Shown here piece by piece: positions 30,100-39,299 of a DNA stretch of 64,000 nucleotides (positions within the stretch are counted from its first letter, which is position 1; the number at the start of each line of letters is the position of its first letter). The stretch is from positions 2,661,501-2,725,500 of the forward strand of contig NZ_AP026709.1 of the NCBI RefSeq assembly GCF_027923765.1, in the 5' to 3' direction. This stretch comes from Pseudodesulfovibrio nedwellii (lineage in GTDB: Bacteria; Desulfobacterota; Desulfovibrionia; Desulfovibrionales; Desulfovibrionaceae). The translations under genes and the position numbers were made by a program. The notes under the pieces were generated by a model. The model was not told the origin of the DNA and searched no databases. It saw only the letters and a program-made list of their open reading frames with translations.

Positions 30100-32064
30100 C
30101 TAGTATTTCTCTCGAATCATTCGGGCAAAGTTTTCGGGGGTGAACCCGTATTTGTCGGACAGGATCTTGCCGGGGGCGCTGGCACCGAAATGGTCCAGGC
30201 CGAGGACGACACCGTTCAGGCCGACGTATTTATACCACAGGGGAGTGCGACCGGCTTCCGCTGCAGCGCGAGCCGTGACTTCCGGGGGCAACACTTCATT
30301 TTTATACGATTCGGGCTGATCGTCAAACAATTTGGTGGAAGGCATGGAGACCACGCGTACCTTGCGTTTGAGCACCTTGGCTGTTTCCAGACACAGGGCG
30401 ACTTCGGAGCCGGAACCAATCAGGATAAGATCAGGGGTGCCGTCGCAGTCCTTGAGGACATAGCCACCCTTGCGGGGGCCATCGGTCACAGCCGGATATT
30501 CGGCGGGATCGAGAACGGGCAGACCCTGACGGGTCAGGAATATAGTGGACGGCATTTCTTCCTGCGTAATGGCGATATCCAGGCAGACCGCGGTCTCCAT
30601 GGCATCGGCTGGACGCAGGTCGATGAGATCCGGGATCAGACGCAGGGAACTGACGTGCTCGATGGGCTGATGAGTCGGACCGTCTTCACCGACCCAGAAA
30701 GAATCGTGGGTGAAGACATATAATACCGGCAGTTTTTGCAGTGCAGACATGCGGATGGCATTGCGACAGTAATCGGCAAAGGTCAGGAACGTTGCGCCGA
30801 AAGGCATCAGGCCGCCGTGCAACTGTAAACCGTTCATGATGGCAGCCATGGGGAATTCGCGGACGCCGAAGGCAAGGTTACGGGAACCGTATCCGGTTAC
30901 ACCAAAGTCGCCGTAGGTATCGCGGAAGTGCTGCGTTTGGTTGGACGGATCGAGGTCGGCAGAACCTCCTACCAGTGTGGGCAGGGATTCCATGACTGAA
31001 TTCAGGCAAGCACCCCATGCCTTGCGGGTGGCCATGGTTTCACCGGGGGTGAACTCGGGCCAGTCGATTTTGCGCTCGGAGCGCGGCATGGTGACTTCTT
31101 TCCACATGGAGGCAAATTCGGGATCGCCCAGTTTTTCGTCGACCACTGCCTGCCAGTCGGCAGCGTTTTTGCGCAGACCGTCAAAGCGGGATTGGAAGTT
31201 GGCAACCACGTCCTCAGGGACATAAAAGTTCTCGGCGGGCAGGCCGAGTTTTTCTTTGGTGGCTGAAATTTCCTCTGTGGACAGCGGGGAGCCGTGAGTC
31301 TTGTGACTGCCTTCCATGGTGGCGCAGCCTTTTGCCATGGTGGTGTGACCGATGATCAGGGTGGGCTTGCCCGTTTCGAGCTGGCCTTCTTTGATGGCGG
31401 CGCGGATTTCGTCCTGATTGTGGCCGTCCACTTCCAGAACCTGCCAGCACATGCCTTCAAAGACCTTGCGGTGATCGGTACAATCAACTTGGCTACAGGG
31501 GCTTGCGAGCTGAATCTTGTTGGAATCATAGTAGATGATGAGTTTACCAAGACCCCACAGACCGGCCAGAGACGCGGCACCAAGAGCTACTGGTTCCTGA
31601 ATGTCTCCGTCGCAGGACACAGCGTAGGTGTAATGGTCCATGACATCGCTACCAAGCTTGTCGCGCAGGTGCGCTTCGGCGGCGGCAAAGCCTACGGATA
31701 CTGCGAAACCCTGACCCAGCGGACCGGATGTGGCTTCCACGCCCGGAGTCTCGTTCACTTCGGGATGGCCGGGAGTACGTGAACCGAGCTGGCGGAATTC
31801 CTTGAGGTCGTCAAGGCTGAGCAGGCCGTTCAGGTGCAGCAGGCTGTAAAGCAGCATGGACTCGTGTCCGGCGGCCATGATGAAGCGGTCCCGGTTGAAC
31901 CATTTGGTGTCATCCGGGTTGGTGTTCAGGAACTCGGAGAACAGGATAGTGGCATAGTCTGAGGAGGACATTGCGCCGCCTGGATGGCCTGAATTGGCCT
32001 TGGCAACGCCGTCCATGATCAACCCTTTGACCACGGCGATGGTCTTGTCCGTCATCTGTGTCAT
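30100..32064 (-). CDS. tkt: Transketolase
   Basis: Thiamine-diphosphate enzyme that transfers C2 units between sugar phosphates. 654 residues, normal length. Seen: AKANSGHPGGAMSSSDYA (substrate His), GPLGQGFAVSVGFA, the ThDP motif opening SCDGDIQEPVALGA and closing YYDSNKIQL, and in the second domain DSFWVGEDGPTHQPIEHVS. It lies between rpiB (25 bp upstream) and glpX (9 bp downstream). Together they run the non-oxidative pentose phosphate pathway. Confidence 0.98.
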   Translation of the reverse strand: MTQMTDKTIAVVKGLIMDGVAKANSGHPGGAMSSSDYATILFSEFLNTNPDDTKWFNRDRFIMAAGHESMLLYSLLHLNGLLSLDDLKEFRQLGSRTPGHPEVNETPGVEATSGPLGQGFAVSVGFAAAEAHLRDKLGSDVMDHYTYAVSCDGDIQEPVALGAASLAGLWGLGKLIIYYDSNKIQLASPCSQVDCTDHRKVFEGMCWQVLEVDGHNQDEIRAAIKEGQLETGKPTLIIGHTTMAKGCATMEGSHKTHGSPLSTEEISATKEKLGLPAENFYVPEDVVANFQSRFDGLRKNAADWQAVVDEKLGDPEFASMWKEVTMPRSERKIDWPEFTPGETMATRKAWGACLNSVMESLPTLVGGSADLDPSNQTQHFRDTYGDFGVTGYGSRNLAFGVREFPMAAIMNGLQLHGGLMPFGATFLTFADYCRNAIRMSALQKLPVLYVFTHDSFWVGEDGPTHQPIEHVSSLRLIPDLIDLRPADAMETAVCLDIAITQEEMPSTIFLTRQGLPVLDPAEYPAVTDGPRKGGYVLKDCDGTPDLILIGSGSEVALCLETAKVLKRKVRVVSMPSTKLFDDQPESYKNEVLPPEVTARAAAEAGRTPLWYKYVGLNGVVLGLDHFGASAPGKILSDKYGFTPENFARMIREKY

Positions 32065-32089
32065 CTTAATATACCCTTTCTAAAAGTTG

Positions 32090-32530
32090 TTATTGGGAAA
32101 CTGTGTCGATGAGATCGATGCGCCGCTGGTGTCGATCACCACCGAACTCTGTTTCCAGAAAATCTTTGAGAATCCCCAGGGCCAACCCCTGGCCGGTGAC
32201 GCGTTCTCCGAGACAGAGGACGCGTGCATCATTGTGCTCGCGGGCCATGCGAGCGAGAAATTCGTTGGTGCAGAGGGCTGCACGGACGCCCATACGATTG
32301 GCGGTCATGGTCATGCCCTGACCGGTTCCGCAGATGAGCACGCCGAGCTTTGTGTCGTCTGCCTTAACTTTTTTGCAGACTTTGGCCGCAAAGAGCGGAT
32401 AGTCGCAGGAGTCCAGGCAGTCCGGTCCCTCATCCTCCACCGTATACCCCCATTCCTTGAGAGTCTTGATGAACAGGGCTTTGAGATTGAAGCCCCCGTG
32501 GTCGGAGCCGATGACGATGGTTTTGCTCAC
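32090..32530 (-). CDS. rpiB: Ribose-5-phosphate isomerase B
   Basis: Interconverts ribose-5-phosphate and ribulose-5-phosphate. 146 residues from GTG 32530, which has AAAGGGG eight bases upstream; this start gives VSKTIVIGSDHGGFNLK, the usual beginning, while a TTG ten codons earlier adds nothing conserved. Further motifs: GVLICGTGQGMTMTANR (active-site loop), HNDARVLCLGERV. First enzyme of an rpiB-tkt-glpX set. Confidence 0.95.
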   Translation of the reverse strand: MSKTIVIGSDHGGFNLKALFIKTLKEWGYTVEDEGPDCLDSCDYPLFAAKVCKKVKADDTKLGVLICGTGQGMTMTANRMGVRAALCTNEFLARMAREHNDARVLCLGERVTGQGLALGILKDFLETEFGGDRHQRRIDLIDTVSQ

Positions 32531-32592
32531 AGCATTTTCCCCTTTGCTGTTCGGTGACAAGGCAATAATGCCCGTCTGTTTTCGAACAGCCC

Positions 32593-32907
32593 TTAACCTT
32601 GATTGTTGTCGTGCAGGTCCTTCATGCGCTCTTCACGGTCGCCTGCTAATTCGCTCTTGAGGGTGGCAATTTCTTCTTTCAGAAAAGCGATCTGCTTGAG
32701 GCAGAGCTCCTTTTCGGCCTTTTTCCCTCTGGGCTCCTCGGCGATACGTCCGAGCATGCCATATTCCCGATCCAATTCTTTTTCAAGCCTTCTCACCTCA
32801 AAGCGGCTGAGCTGGGAACGGATCAACCATTTCATTTCAGCTACCCAGGTCTTGAGTCCAAGCAAAAAGATTTCCGTGACGGATTCATTTTGGGTATTCT
32901 TGTCCAT
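32593..32907 (-). CDS. Hypothetical coiled-coil protein
   Basis: 104 residues, highly charged and helical; residues 30-95 (RFEVRRLEKELDREYGML, KQIAFLKEEIATLKSEL) form a likely coiled coil. No signal peptide. Its ATG overlaps the stop of the upstream lipoprotein gene (TAATG), so it is translationally coupled to it. Function unknown. Confidence 0.75.
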   Translation of the reverse strand: MDKNTQNESVTEIFLLGLKTWVAEMKWLIRSQLSRFEVRRLEKELDREYGMLGRIAEEPRGKKAEKELCLKQIAFLKEEIATLKSELAGDREERMKDLHDNNQG

Positions 32908-33791
32908 TATTTATCCTCGTACACTACAGGGATTTCCCCGTTTTTTTGGTTATGATAGCCATTGTCCAGCCGAATGGGAGTAATTCCGTTCGGTAGAATC
33001 AGGTTCAGCGACTTGGCAGGCCATGCCGCAATCATAAGCTCACGGGACTTTATGTGCAAGACGCCCTTCTCTCCGTTGTCCAGAGCCAGGGTTATCTTGT
33101 CGGGGAGCGGAGCCACATCGGACGTGCTTTCTTCGAATCGGTTGATTTCGAGCAGCCATTTGTGGGCGTTTTCGTATGACTTGGTTGTTCTGCCTTCGAC
33201 GCGAACAGGGCGGCCCACCACGTCCAGCGTGATGGAAGAGATCAGCCCGTTGTCAAAAGTGAAAATGTATCCACCCTGTGAAGAGGTTACTCGGTCTGCA
33301 GTGGTATATCGTTTAGGGGCCAGCCCGGAGAAATCACCGACCAGAACATTGCCCAGTTCGGATAGGGAAAATGGGAAGGGCATGCCCAGACGGGTTGCTC
33401 CCAACACCGGGCTTATATGGGTATAGGCTTCCTCATCCGAGGGATAGAAAACCAGTAGCCCGTTGTCGTCTTCACGGATGTGCGCCAGAAGTTTGCCGAT
33501 GGATGCGGCTACGTCCAGACGCATGGCTCCGTCAAAATTGCCCCACATGGTCATGATGGTTCGGTTGGTGCGTTTGCGGGGTTTGATGCGGGTGTAATAG
33601 AGACTTGCCTTAACCTTCATGCCTGCGGCTTTGGGTGAAACGCAATAGTGCCGCCTGAAGGATTTCCAAGCGGCGTCTGGGGTGGACATGATTGTGCCGG
33701 GCGGGGTTTTCGGCGTGCAACCGAATGCCATGACCAGCAACAGGGCGACCGCTGATGTCGCCAAAGGCTTCAACAGGGTCTGACAAATCAT
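32907..33791 (-). CDS. Lipoprotein, LolB/DUF4292-like
   Basis: 294 residues. N-terminal lipoprotein signal with lipobox MAFGC (Cys25). The mature part has the pattern of LolB-like/DUF4292 half-barrel lipoproteins (MTMWGNFDGAMRLDVAASIG, LLVFYPSDEEAYTH, ITLDVVGRPVRVEGRT), a fold used to carry acyl chains to the outer membrane. The identification is by general pattern, not by firm residues. It overlaps the TPR lipoprotein gene by 4 bp (ATGA), a pairing that suggests a common envelope role. Confidence 0.72.
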   Translation of the reverse strand: MICQTLLKPLATSAVALLLVMAFGCTPKTPPGTIMSTPDAAWKSFRRHYCVSPKAAGMKVKASLYYTRIKPRKRTNRTIMTMWGNFDGAMRLDVAASIGKLLAHIREDDNGLLVFYPSDEEAYTHISPVLGATRLGMPFPFSLSELGNVLVGDFSGLAPKRYTTADRVTSSQGGYIFTFDNGLISSITLDVVGRPVRVEGRTTKSYENAHKWLLEINRFEESTSDVAPLPDKITLALDNGEKGVLHIKSRELMIAAWPAKSLNLILPNGITPIRLDNGYHNQKNGEIPVVYEDK

Positions 33792-35542
33792 AGGTTTTTC
33801 AGCTTCTTTTTGATTGCGTCAGTGTCGGAGTGTCCGAATTTGAGGGCGTAGTTATAGCCCTTGCGAGCTTCTTTGATCTTGCCTGCGGCAACAGCGATGT
33901 CGCCATAGTGCTCCCAAATGGTCGGGTCCGTGTCTGCGACATCGACGGCGTAACGGACATATTCCCACGCCTTGTCGATATTTCCTTTCTTGAAGTGGAC
34001 CCAAGCGACGGAATCAAGGATGTACCCGTTTTCTGGGTCAAGGGCAGATGCCTTGGTGACCAGCACCAGAGCCCGGTCCAGTTCGCGGTTCTCTTCGGCC
34101 AGCGTATAGCCGACATAATTCAGGGCATTGGCGTGATCCGGGTGGGACCGAACCACGATTTCCATCAGGGCTAACCCTTCGACTCGTTTGCCCATGGCTT
34201 CATAAGTCATGGCCAGTTCATAGGTCAGTTCTGGGTCGTTTTTCAGTCGGGCAAGCCCTTGTTTCAGTGCGCGCTCGGACCTGGTCAGATCCCCGCTGTG
34301 TTTGTGCAGGGTTGATTCAAGGATGTAGAAAATGGGTGCGTCGGGATACAGTTCCTTGCCTTTGATCGCGATCTCAAGAGCTTGTTTTTCTTTGCCTTGA
34401 AGGCTGAAAATTTGGGCTTTGAATCGTAAAGCATGTGGGTAGAGTCGGTCAGTTTTTGCGACCTTATCGAGATATTCAAGCGCCTTGTCCGGGTCGTTCT
34501 CGCCTTCGTCAGCGATGACGGCCTTGTAGAAATAATATTCTGCTGGGGTCGTTCCGTCCGATGTCAGCATATCCAGAGCCGTGGACCCCTGAGCGAAGAA
34601 ATCGTCATTGATGAACATGAGTACCGCGTCCAGAATGAAGCTTTTGGAGGGCGGACCGTCCAGCGTCAACTGTAACGCTTTGGCCGGATTGTTCAATTTG
34701 AGGTTGAGATTGATGAGCCGAAGCCGAGCCTCGGGGAAGGAGCCGTTTTGTTCCAGTATTGAGGTATAGATTTTTTCGGCGGAGACGTAATCTTTGGCCA
34801 GTTCGTATTGGAAGGCCAGTTCAACCAGAGCTTCCGTGAACTCTGGGTCCATGGCAACAGCCTTTTTCAGGCTGGCAATGGCTGATTTACGCATGCCGAG
34901 GTTCCCTTGGACGCGTCCCATGATGTAAATGGCATCGGCGCTGCGTTCTTTTTCGGGAATCTGTTTGAGAACATCGAGGGCCTGGGCATCTTTGCCTGCG
35001 TCCATGAGCATCTGGCCGAGCCGTTCACGGGCTTGAACGTCTTCAGGGCGTTTGGCTAGATATTCATTCATGACATTGATGGCGTCCTCCACACGGTTAT
35101 CCGCAATGTAGGAGTTGGCCAGATAGATGGTCAGCATTTGATCATCCGGGAAGAGTGCCAGTCCTTCCTTGAGCGTTGCACGGGAGCGGCTTGTTCCTTC
35201 CGGGTGATTCCAGAACAGGCCCGCCTTTTCCAGATATAATTCAGGAGAAGGTTCCACGGTCAGAATACGGTCAAGGGCTTCAACTGCATTGATATGAAGT
35301 TGGTTGGCTTGTTCGTCGGTCAGCGTACTCCGTTTGCCTTGGGTCACATGTCGTTGCAGCTGCTGCATTTGATCCCGGTACAGGAGATAGTCGTAGTTCA
35401 GTTGCGCGGATTGGCTCAGTGGCCGGTCCGTTGCGGGCATTGTCGAAGTTCTCTTCTGGGCGCAACCGGTGAGGGCCAAAAATGCGAGAAGCATTAAGGC
35501 TGCCATCGTTGCGTGAAATTCAATCCGGTGCGTGTGTGTCAT
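33788..35542 (-). CDS. TPR-repeat lipoprotein
   Basis: 584 residues. Lipoprotein signal ending LTGC (about Cys27), then at least ten tetratricopeptide repeats: examples are VEDAINVMNEYLAKRPEDVQ, AIASLKKAVAMDPEFTEALV and LALMEIVVRSHPDHANALNY. Such proteins scaffold envelope assemblies (PilF/PgaA-like). The next gene, a LolB-like lipoprotein, overlaps it by 4 bp and the sigma factor gene ends 33 bp upstream. Partner unknown. Confidence 0.88.
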   Translation of the reverse strand: MTHTHRIEFHATMAALMLLAFLALTGCAQKRTSTMPATDRPLSQSAQLNYDYLLYRDQMQQLQRHVTQGKRSTLTDEQANQLHINAVEALDRILTVEPSPELYLEKAGLFWNHPEGTSRSRATLKEGLALFPDDQMLTIYLANSYIADNRVEDAINVMNEYLAKRPEDVQARERLGQMLMDAGKDAQALDVLKQIPEKERSADAIYIMGRVQGNLGMRKSAIASLKKAVAMDPEFTEALVELAFQYELAKDYVSAEKIYTSILEQNGSFPEARLRLINLNLKLNNPAKALQLTLDGPPSKSFILDAVLMFINDDFFAQGSTALDMLTSDGTTPAEYYFYKAVIADEGENDPDKALEYLDKVAKTDRLYPHALRFKAQIFSLQGKEKQALEIAIKGKELYPDAPIFYILESTLHKHSGDLTRSERALKQGLARLKNDPELTYELAMTYEAMGKRVEGLALMEIVVRSHPDHANALNYVGYTLAEENRELDRALVLVTKASALDPENGYILDSVAWVHFKKGNIDKAWEYVRYAVDVADTDPTIWEHYGDIAVAAGKIKEARKGYNYALKFGHSDTDAIKKKLKNL

Positions 35543-35575
35543 CCGTTTATCCCGGTTGGAGCGGTCAAAGCACGA

Positions 35576-36607
35576 TTAATTCTGCTTGACTACCCAGTCC
35601 TTGGAAAAGTCTTTAATTCTGCCGGTCATGTGCTCGCGGATTTTTGCCAGTAATCTGGCTTCAATCTGTCGCACCCGTTCCCGTGTAACGCCGAATCGTT
35701 CACCGATTTCACGCAGAGTCACGGGGTCCTCGGAAAGCAGCCTGTCATCAAGGATGGTTGCTTCTTTTTCATTGAGGGTAGGCCGGATTTCCTTGAGGTT
35801 GTCCAGCAGGAGGTCCACAATCTGATTGTTGGCGATAGATTCTTCGACGCCCGGTCCCAAAGATGGCAGAAAGTCCATCTTGGTGGCATCGGAGTCTTCA
35901 CCCAAAGGTGTGTTCAACGACATGTCATTCTTGGACAGACGTTGGTCCATTTCGACGATCTCGGCTTCGGAAACGCCAAGTCGTTCACTCAGGACTTCGG
36001 TTGTCGGATCGAATCCCATGGTCTGAAGGCGTTGCCGTTCCTTGTTCAGATTGTAAAACAGTTTACGCTGAGTCTGGGTGGTCCCGATTTTGACCATCCG
36101 CCAGTTGTCCATGATATATTTCAGGATGTAGGCTTTGACCCAAAATGCAGCGTAATAGGAAAATTTGATGCCTTTTTCAGGGTCGAATTTGGTTACGGCT
36201 TTGAGCAGGCCTACATTGCCTTCCTGAATAAGATCCAGCCCGTTCTGCATCCAGCGTCGCTGGAAGTCCATGGCGATTTTGACCACCAGTCGAAGGTGAG
36301 AAGAGACGAGCTGGAATGCGGCATCCTGATCGTTTTCTTCCTGTACGCGTTTGGCGAGCGCATATTCTTCTTCCGGTTCCAACATGGGGAATCGGGCTAT
36401 TTCCTTGAGATAAAGCTGCAAAGGATCCCGAACCCTGACCTCCTTGGAAGAGGGCATCGGGACAAATGCGGGGAGCTTCGACTCCAGCCCTGCGGCTTTG
36501 GCCGGGGCATTGATGGGGACAGCATTCGGCTTTGGTGTATCGAGGTCCTTTTCTTCAAGGTCTACGATTTCCGGCTCGACTGCGGTCTTTGTCTCTTGTG
36601 ATGTCAT
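35576..36607 (-). CDS. rpoH: RNA polymerase sigma factor, RpoH/sigma-32-like
   Basis: 343 residues from ATG 36607 (MTSQETK); an open extension to 36832 is rejected because it is not conserved in character. Region 1.2/2: VRDPLQLYLKEIARFPMLEPEEEYALAKR, then SSHLRLVVKIAMDFQRR and LIQEGNVGLLKAVTKFDPEKG (core binding), region 2.4 FSYYAAFWVKAYILKYIMDN, and region 4.2 LREIGERFGVTRERVRQIEARLL for the -35 element. An acidic 70-residue head is unusual for RpoH (about 285 residues). It is a heat-shock-type group 2/3 sigma factor by sequence; regulon not shown here. Confidence 0.9.
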   Translation of the reverse strand: MTSQETKTAVEPEIVDLEEKDLDTPKPNAVPINAPAKAAGLESKLPAFVPMPSSKEVRVRDPLQLYLKEIARFPMLEPEEEYALAKRVQEENDQDAAFQLVSSHLRLVVKIAMDFQRRWMQNGLDLIQEGNVGLLKAVTKFDPEKGIKFSYYAAFWVKAYILKYIMDNWRMVKIGTTQTQRKLFYNLNKERQRLQTMGFDPTTEVLSERLGVSEAEIVEMDQRLSKNDMSLNTPLGEDSDATKMDFLPSLGPGVEESIANNQIVDLLLDNLKEIRPTLNEKEATILDDRLLSEDPVTLREIGERFGVTRERVRQIEARLLAKIREHMTGRIKDFSKDWVVKQN

Positions 36608-36884
36608 GCTATATTTTGTGTGGGTGATTGTTGGACCCAGTTCAATACTTAATATAAAGAGCGAAAAAGGGACACTATAGATTTTATTTGACCTTATCAA
36701 TGTTTTTCGGGAAGGCCGACTATGTGCAAATCCTTGCCTTTTCTTGCATCCAGCGTATCTCTCTCGGTGAGAAAACGCTTGATTTTTCGTGTTTTCATAG
36801 CTATATCGAGATATCTTGATATAAGAATACACCCTCTGCCAAGAGTGGCGATCAAAGCCCGAGGCAGGTCATACGGAGGATAGA
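36608..36884. other. Divergent promoter region between rpoH-like and metH genes
   Basis: No gene. On the plus strand it holds the metH promoter and operator at 36779-36823. On the minus strand, AT-rich sequence with TTGATA and TATAGT lies at about 36660-36700, a possible but short-spaced promoter for the sigma factor. Confidence 0.5.
36779..36823 (+). promoter_or_regulatory. metH promoter with overlapping SahR-like operator
   Basis: A -35 TTGATT (36779-36784) and a -10 TATATC (36802-36807) are separated by exactly 17 bases. A 22-bp palindrome spans 36802-36823: TATATCGAGAT on the left and ATCTTGATATA on the right, with one mismatched pair. Thus the operator begins at the first base of the -10, a repressor position. 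In sulfate reducers the ArsR-family S-adenosylhomocysteine sensor SahR is known to control methyl-cycle genes including metH; a motif of this form upstream of metH fits it. The regulator gene is not in the window. Confidence 0.7.
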
Positions 36885-39299
36885 GTGCCCGATTTCAGGT
36901 CCATACTTGACGACGACAGGATATATTTCTTTGACGGTGGTTACGGCACCTTGCTGCAAGGCAGGGGGCTTCCGGCTGGGCTTTCTCCCGAATTGTGGGG
37001 GTTAAAGGAGCCTGATGTTATCCGTGGTGTGCATCAGGATTACCTGGATGCCGGTGCGAATGTTCTGACAACCAATACCTTTGGCGGCTCCCGGCCTAAG
37101 CTTGGTCTTGATGCTGATCCGTATGAGCTGAACAAGGCCATGACCCGGATCGCTCGAGAAGTGGCCGGAGACACTGCCTTTGTCGCCGCATCCATCGGAC
37201 CTACCGGTCATTTTGTGCAGCCGCTCGGTGACATGACTTTCCGTGAATTGGTGGACATATACAAAGAGCAGATCAAAGGGTGTGTTGACGGCGGTGCCGA
37301 CCTCATCCTTGGTGAAACGCATTTCGATCTGGCAGAGGCTCGGGCCGTGGTTATCGCCACTCGTCTGGTCTGCGATTTACCAGTGGCCATGTCCATGACA
37401 TTTGAAGGGCCAGCTTCCTTGACCGGTACTTCGCCGCTGACATTCGTGGATACTATGCAGAATATGGGCGTGGAGCTTATTGGTACCAACTGTTCCGCCG
37501 GTCCCGAGCAGATGCACGAAACCCTGCGTTCCTGGCAGTGCCGATTGGAGACCCCGACCTTTGCCGAGGCCAATGCGGGACTTCCCGAATTGGACGACGA
37601 TGGCAACACCTCTTTCCGCCTGCCGCCCGAGCCATTTGCTGAACAGGCTGTCGGATTTGTGGATCTCGGTGCAAAATTTATCGGTGGTTGCTGTGGCACT
37701 ACCCCCGACCATATCCGTGCCCTGCGAATCAAGGTGGGGGACGCCTCGTGGAAACGGCCGCAAAAAATGGACAACGCCCAGATGGTGCTGACCTCCCGTT
37801 CTATTTCCGTGCCTATTGGTTTTGATCATCCCGGTGTGATCATCGGTGAACGAATCAATCCCACTGGCAAAAAGCAGCTTATCGCGGAATTGCAGGAAGG
37901 AGTGTTTACCGAAGCCCATCGGTTTGCCACCGAACAAATTGAACTCGGTGCACCTGTGCTCGACGTCAACGTGGGTGCGCCCATGGTGAATGAAGTTGAG
38001 TTGCTGCCTGAGCTTGTCACTTCCCTTGTTGGTCGGTTCACCACGCCGCTGTCCATCGATTCTAATGACCCCAAAGCCGTTGAAGCCGGCTTGTGGAATT
38101 ACCCTGGTTCACCGTTGGTTAATTCCATCTCCGGTGAACCCGGCAAGATGGAAGAACTCGGTCCCCTGTGTAAACTCTTTGGCGCTCCGTTCATCCTTTT
38201 GCCTATTGTGGGCAACAAATTGCCGGTCACTGCCAAAGAGCGGCTGGTTGTTATCGCTGATCTTTTGGCTCAGGCCGATAACCTAGGTATACCGCGCCGT
38301 TTGATTATGGTGGACGCGCTTGCTTTGACCGTTTCTTCTAAGCCCGAAGCAGCCCGTCATTCCCTTGATGTCATGCGTCACTGCCGTGACGAATGGGGAT
38401 TGCCAACTACCATCGGGTTGTCGAACATTTCCTTCGGGTTGCCTGCTCGTGAATTGCTCAATTCAACTTTCCTGAGCATTTCCATGGTGTCGGGATTATG
38501 TTCATTTATATCCAATCCGAACTCAGAGCGTATTCAAGAGGCGTTGCATACTACCGAGGTCTTGCTTAATCGCGATCCGCAGGCCGAGCGGTATATCGAG
38601 AAGTTCTCCGATTGGACCGGCGGCGGTGGTGCTGCCCAATCAGGGTCTGCTCCTGCCAAAGGTGATGATACACAAGGCCTGTCTCCTGTGCAGGCTGCCG
38701 TGATCAAAGGTAATAAGGACGGCATTCTTACTCTCGTAGATGTCGAACTTGAAGCGGGCATCAAAGCTATGGATATCGTCAATGACATGCTCATTCCCGG
38801 TATTCTTATCGTCGGTGATAAATATGAAAATAAGGAATATTTTCTGCCGCAGCTTTTGCAGTCCGCCGAGACTATGCAGAACGCTTTCAAGCGTCTTCAA
38901 CCGTTGCTCGAAGAGGACGGCGATGCAGGCGAAAAGCCTGTTGTCATTATGGCCACTGTTGAAGGTGATATTCACGACATCGGCAAGAACATCGTCTGTT
39001 TGATGCTCAAGAACTATGGGTTTGACGTTGTTGATCTCGGTAAAGATGTGTCTGCCGACAAGATCGTTGACGCTGCCGAGGAAAATGACGCAGCCATTAT
39101 CGGATTGTCTGCGCTTATGACCACGACCATGGTGCGCATGGAAGACACTGTGAAGCTTGTTGAAGAGCGTGGTCTCAAGGCCAAGGTCATCATCGGCGGG
39201 GCTGTTGTTACCGAGAAGTTCTGTAATGCCATCGGTGCGGCCGGCTGGTCCACCGACGCTGTCTCCGCCGTCAAGCTGGCACAAAGATTGACGCAATAA
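36885..39299 (+). CDS. metH: Cobalamin-dependent methionine synthase, short form lacking the reactivation domain
   Basis: 804 residues from GTG 36885 (GGAGG seven bases before). Domain order: homocysteine-binding barrel 1-290 with zinc ligands C203 (GTNCSAG), C269 and C270 (GGCCGTTPD); pterin-binding barrel about 310-575 (VIIGERINPTGKKQ); B12 cap and binding domain about 600-800 with DIHDIG (D695, H697, G700) for the cobalt ligand. It transfers a methyl group from methyl-THF to homocysteine. The fourth, AdoMet-dependent activation domain of 1,200-residue MetH is missing, as in many anaerobes, so reactivation needs another protein. The SahR-like site upstream ties it to SAH levels. Confidence 0.96.
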   Translation: MPDFRSILDDDRIYFFDGGYGTLLQGRGLPAGLSPELWGLKEPDVIRGVHQDYLDAGANVLTTNTFGGSRPKLGLDADPYELNKAMTRIAREVAGDTAFVAASIGPTGHFVQPLGDMTFRELVDIYKEQIKGCVDGGADLILGETHFDLAEARAVVIATRLVCDLPVAMSMTFEGPASLTGTSPLTFVDTMQNMGVELIGTNCSAGPEQMHETLRSWQCRLETPTFAEANAGLPELDDDGNTSFRLPPEPFAEQAVGFVDLGAKFIGGCCGTTPDHIRALRIKVGDASWKRPQKMDNAQMVLTSRSISVPIGFDHPGVIIGERINPTGKKQLIAELQEGVFTEAHRFATEQIELGAPVLDVNVGAPMVNEVELLPELVTSLVGRFTTPLSIDSNDPKAVEAGLWNYPGSPLVNSISGEPGKMEELGPLCKLFGAPFILLPIVGNKLPVTAKERLVVIADLLAQADNLGIPRRLIMVDALALTVSSKPEAARHSLDVMRHCRDEWGLPTTIGLSNISFGLPARELLNSTFLSISMVSGLCSFISNPNSERIQEALHTTEVLLNRDPQAERYIEKFSDWTGGGGAAQSGSAPAKGDDTQGLSPVQAAVIKGNKDGILTLVDVELEAGIKAMDIVNDMLIPGILIVGDKYENKEYFLPQLLQSAETMQNAFKRLQPLLEEDGDAGEKPVVIMATVEGDIHDIGKNIVCLMLKNYGFDVVDLGKDVSADKIVDAAEENDAAIIGLSALMTTTMVRMEDTVKLVEERGLKAKVIIGGAVVTEKFCNAIGAAGWSTDAVSAVKLAQRLTQ

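Noticed and set aside
36608-36832. 75-residue extension of the sigma factor
   Set aside because: The segment is not sigma-like in composition and overlaps the metH promoter/operator.
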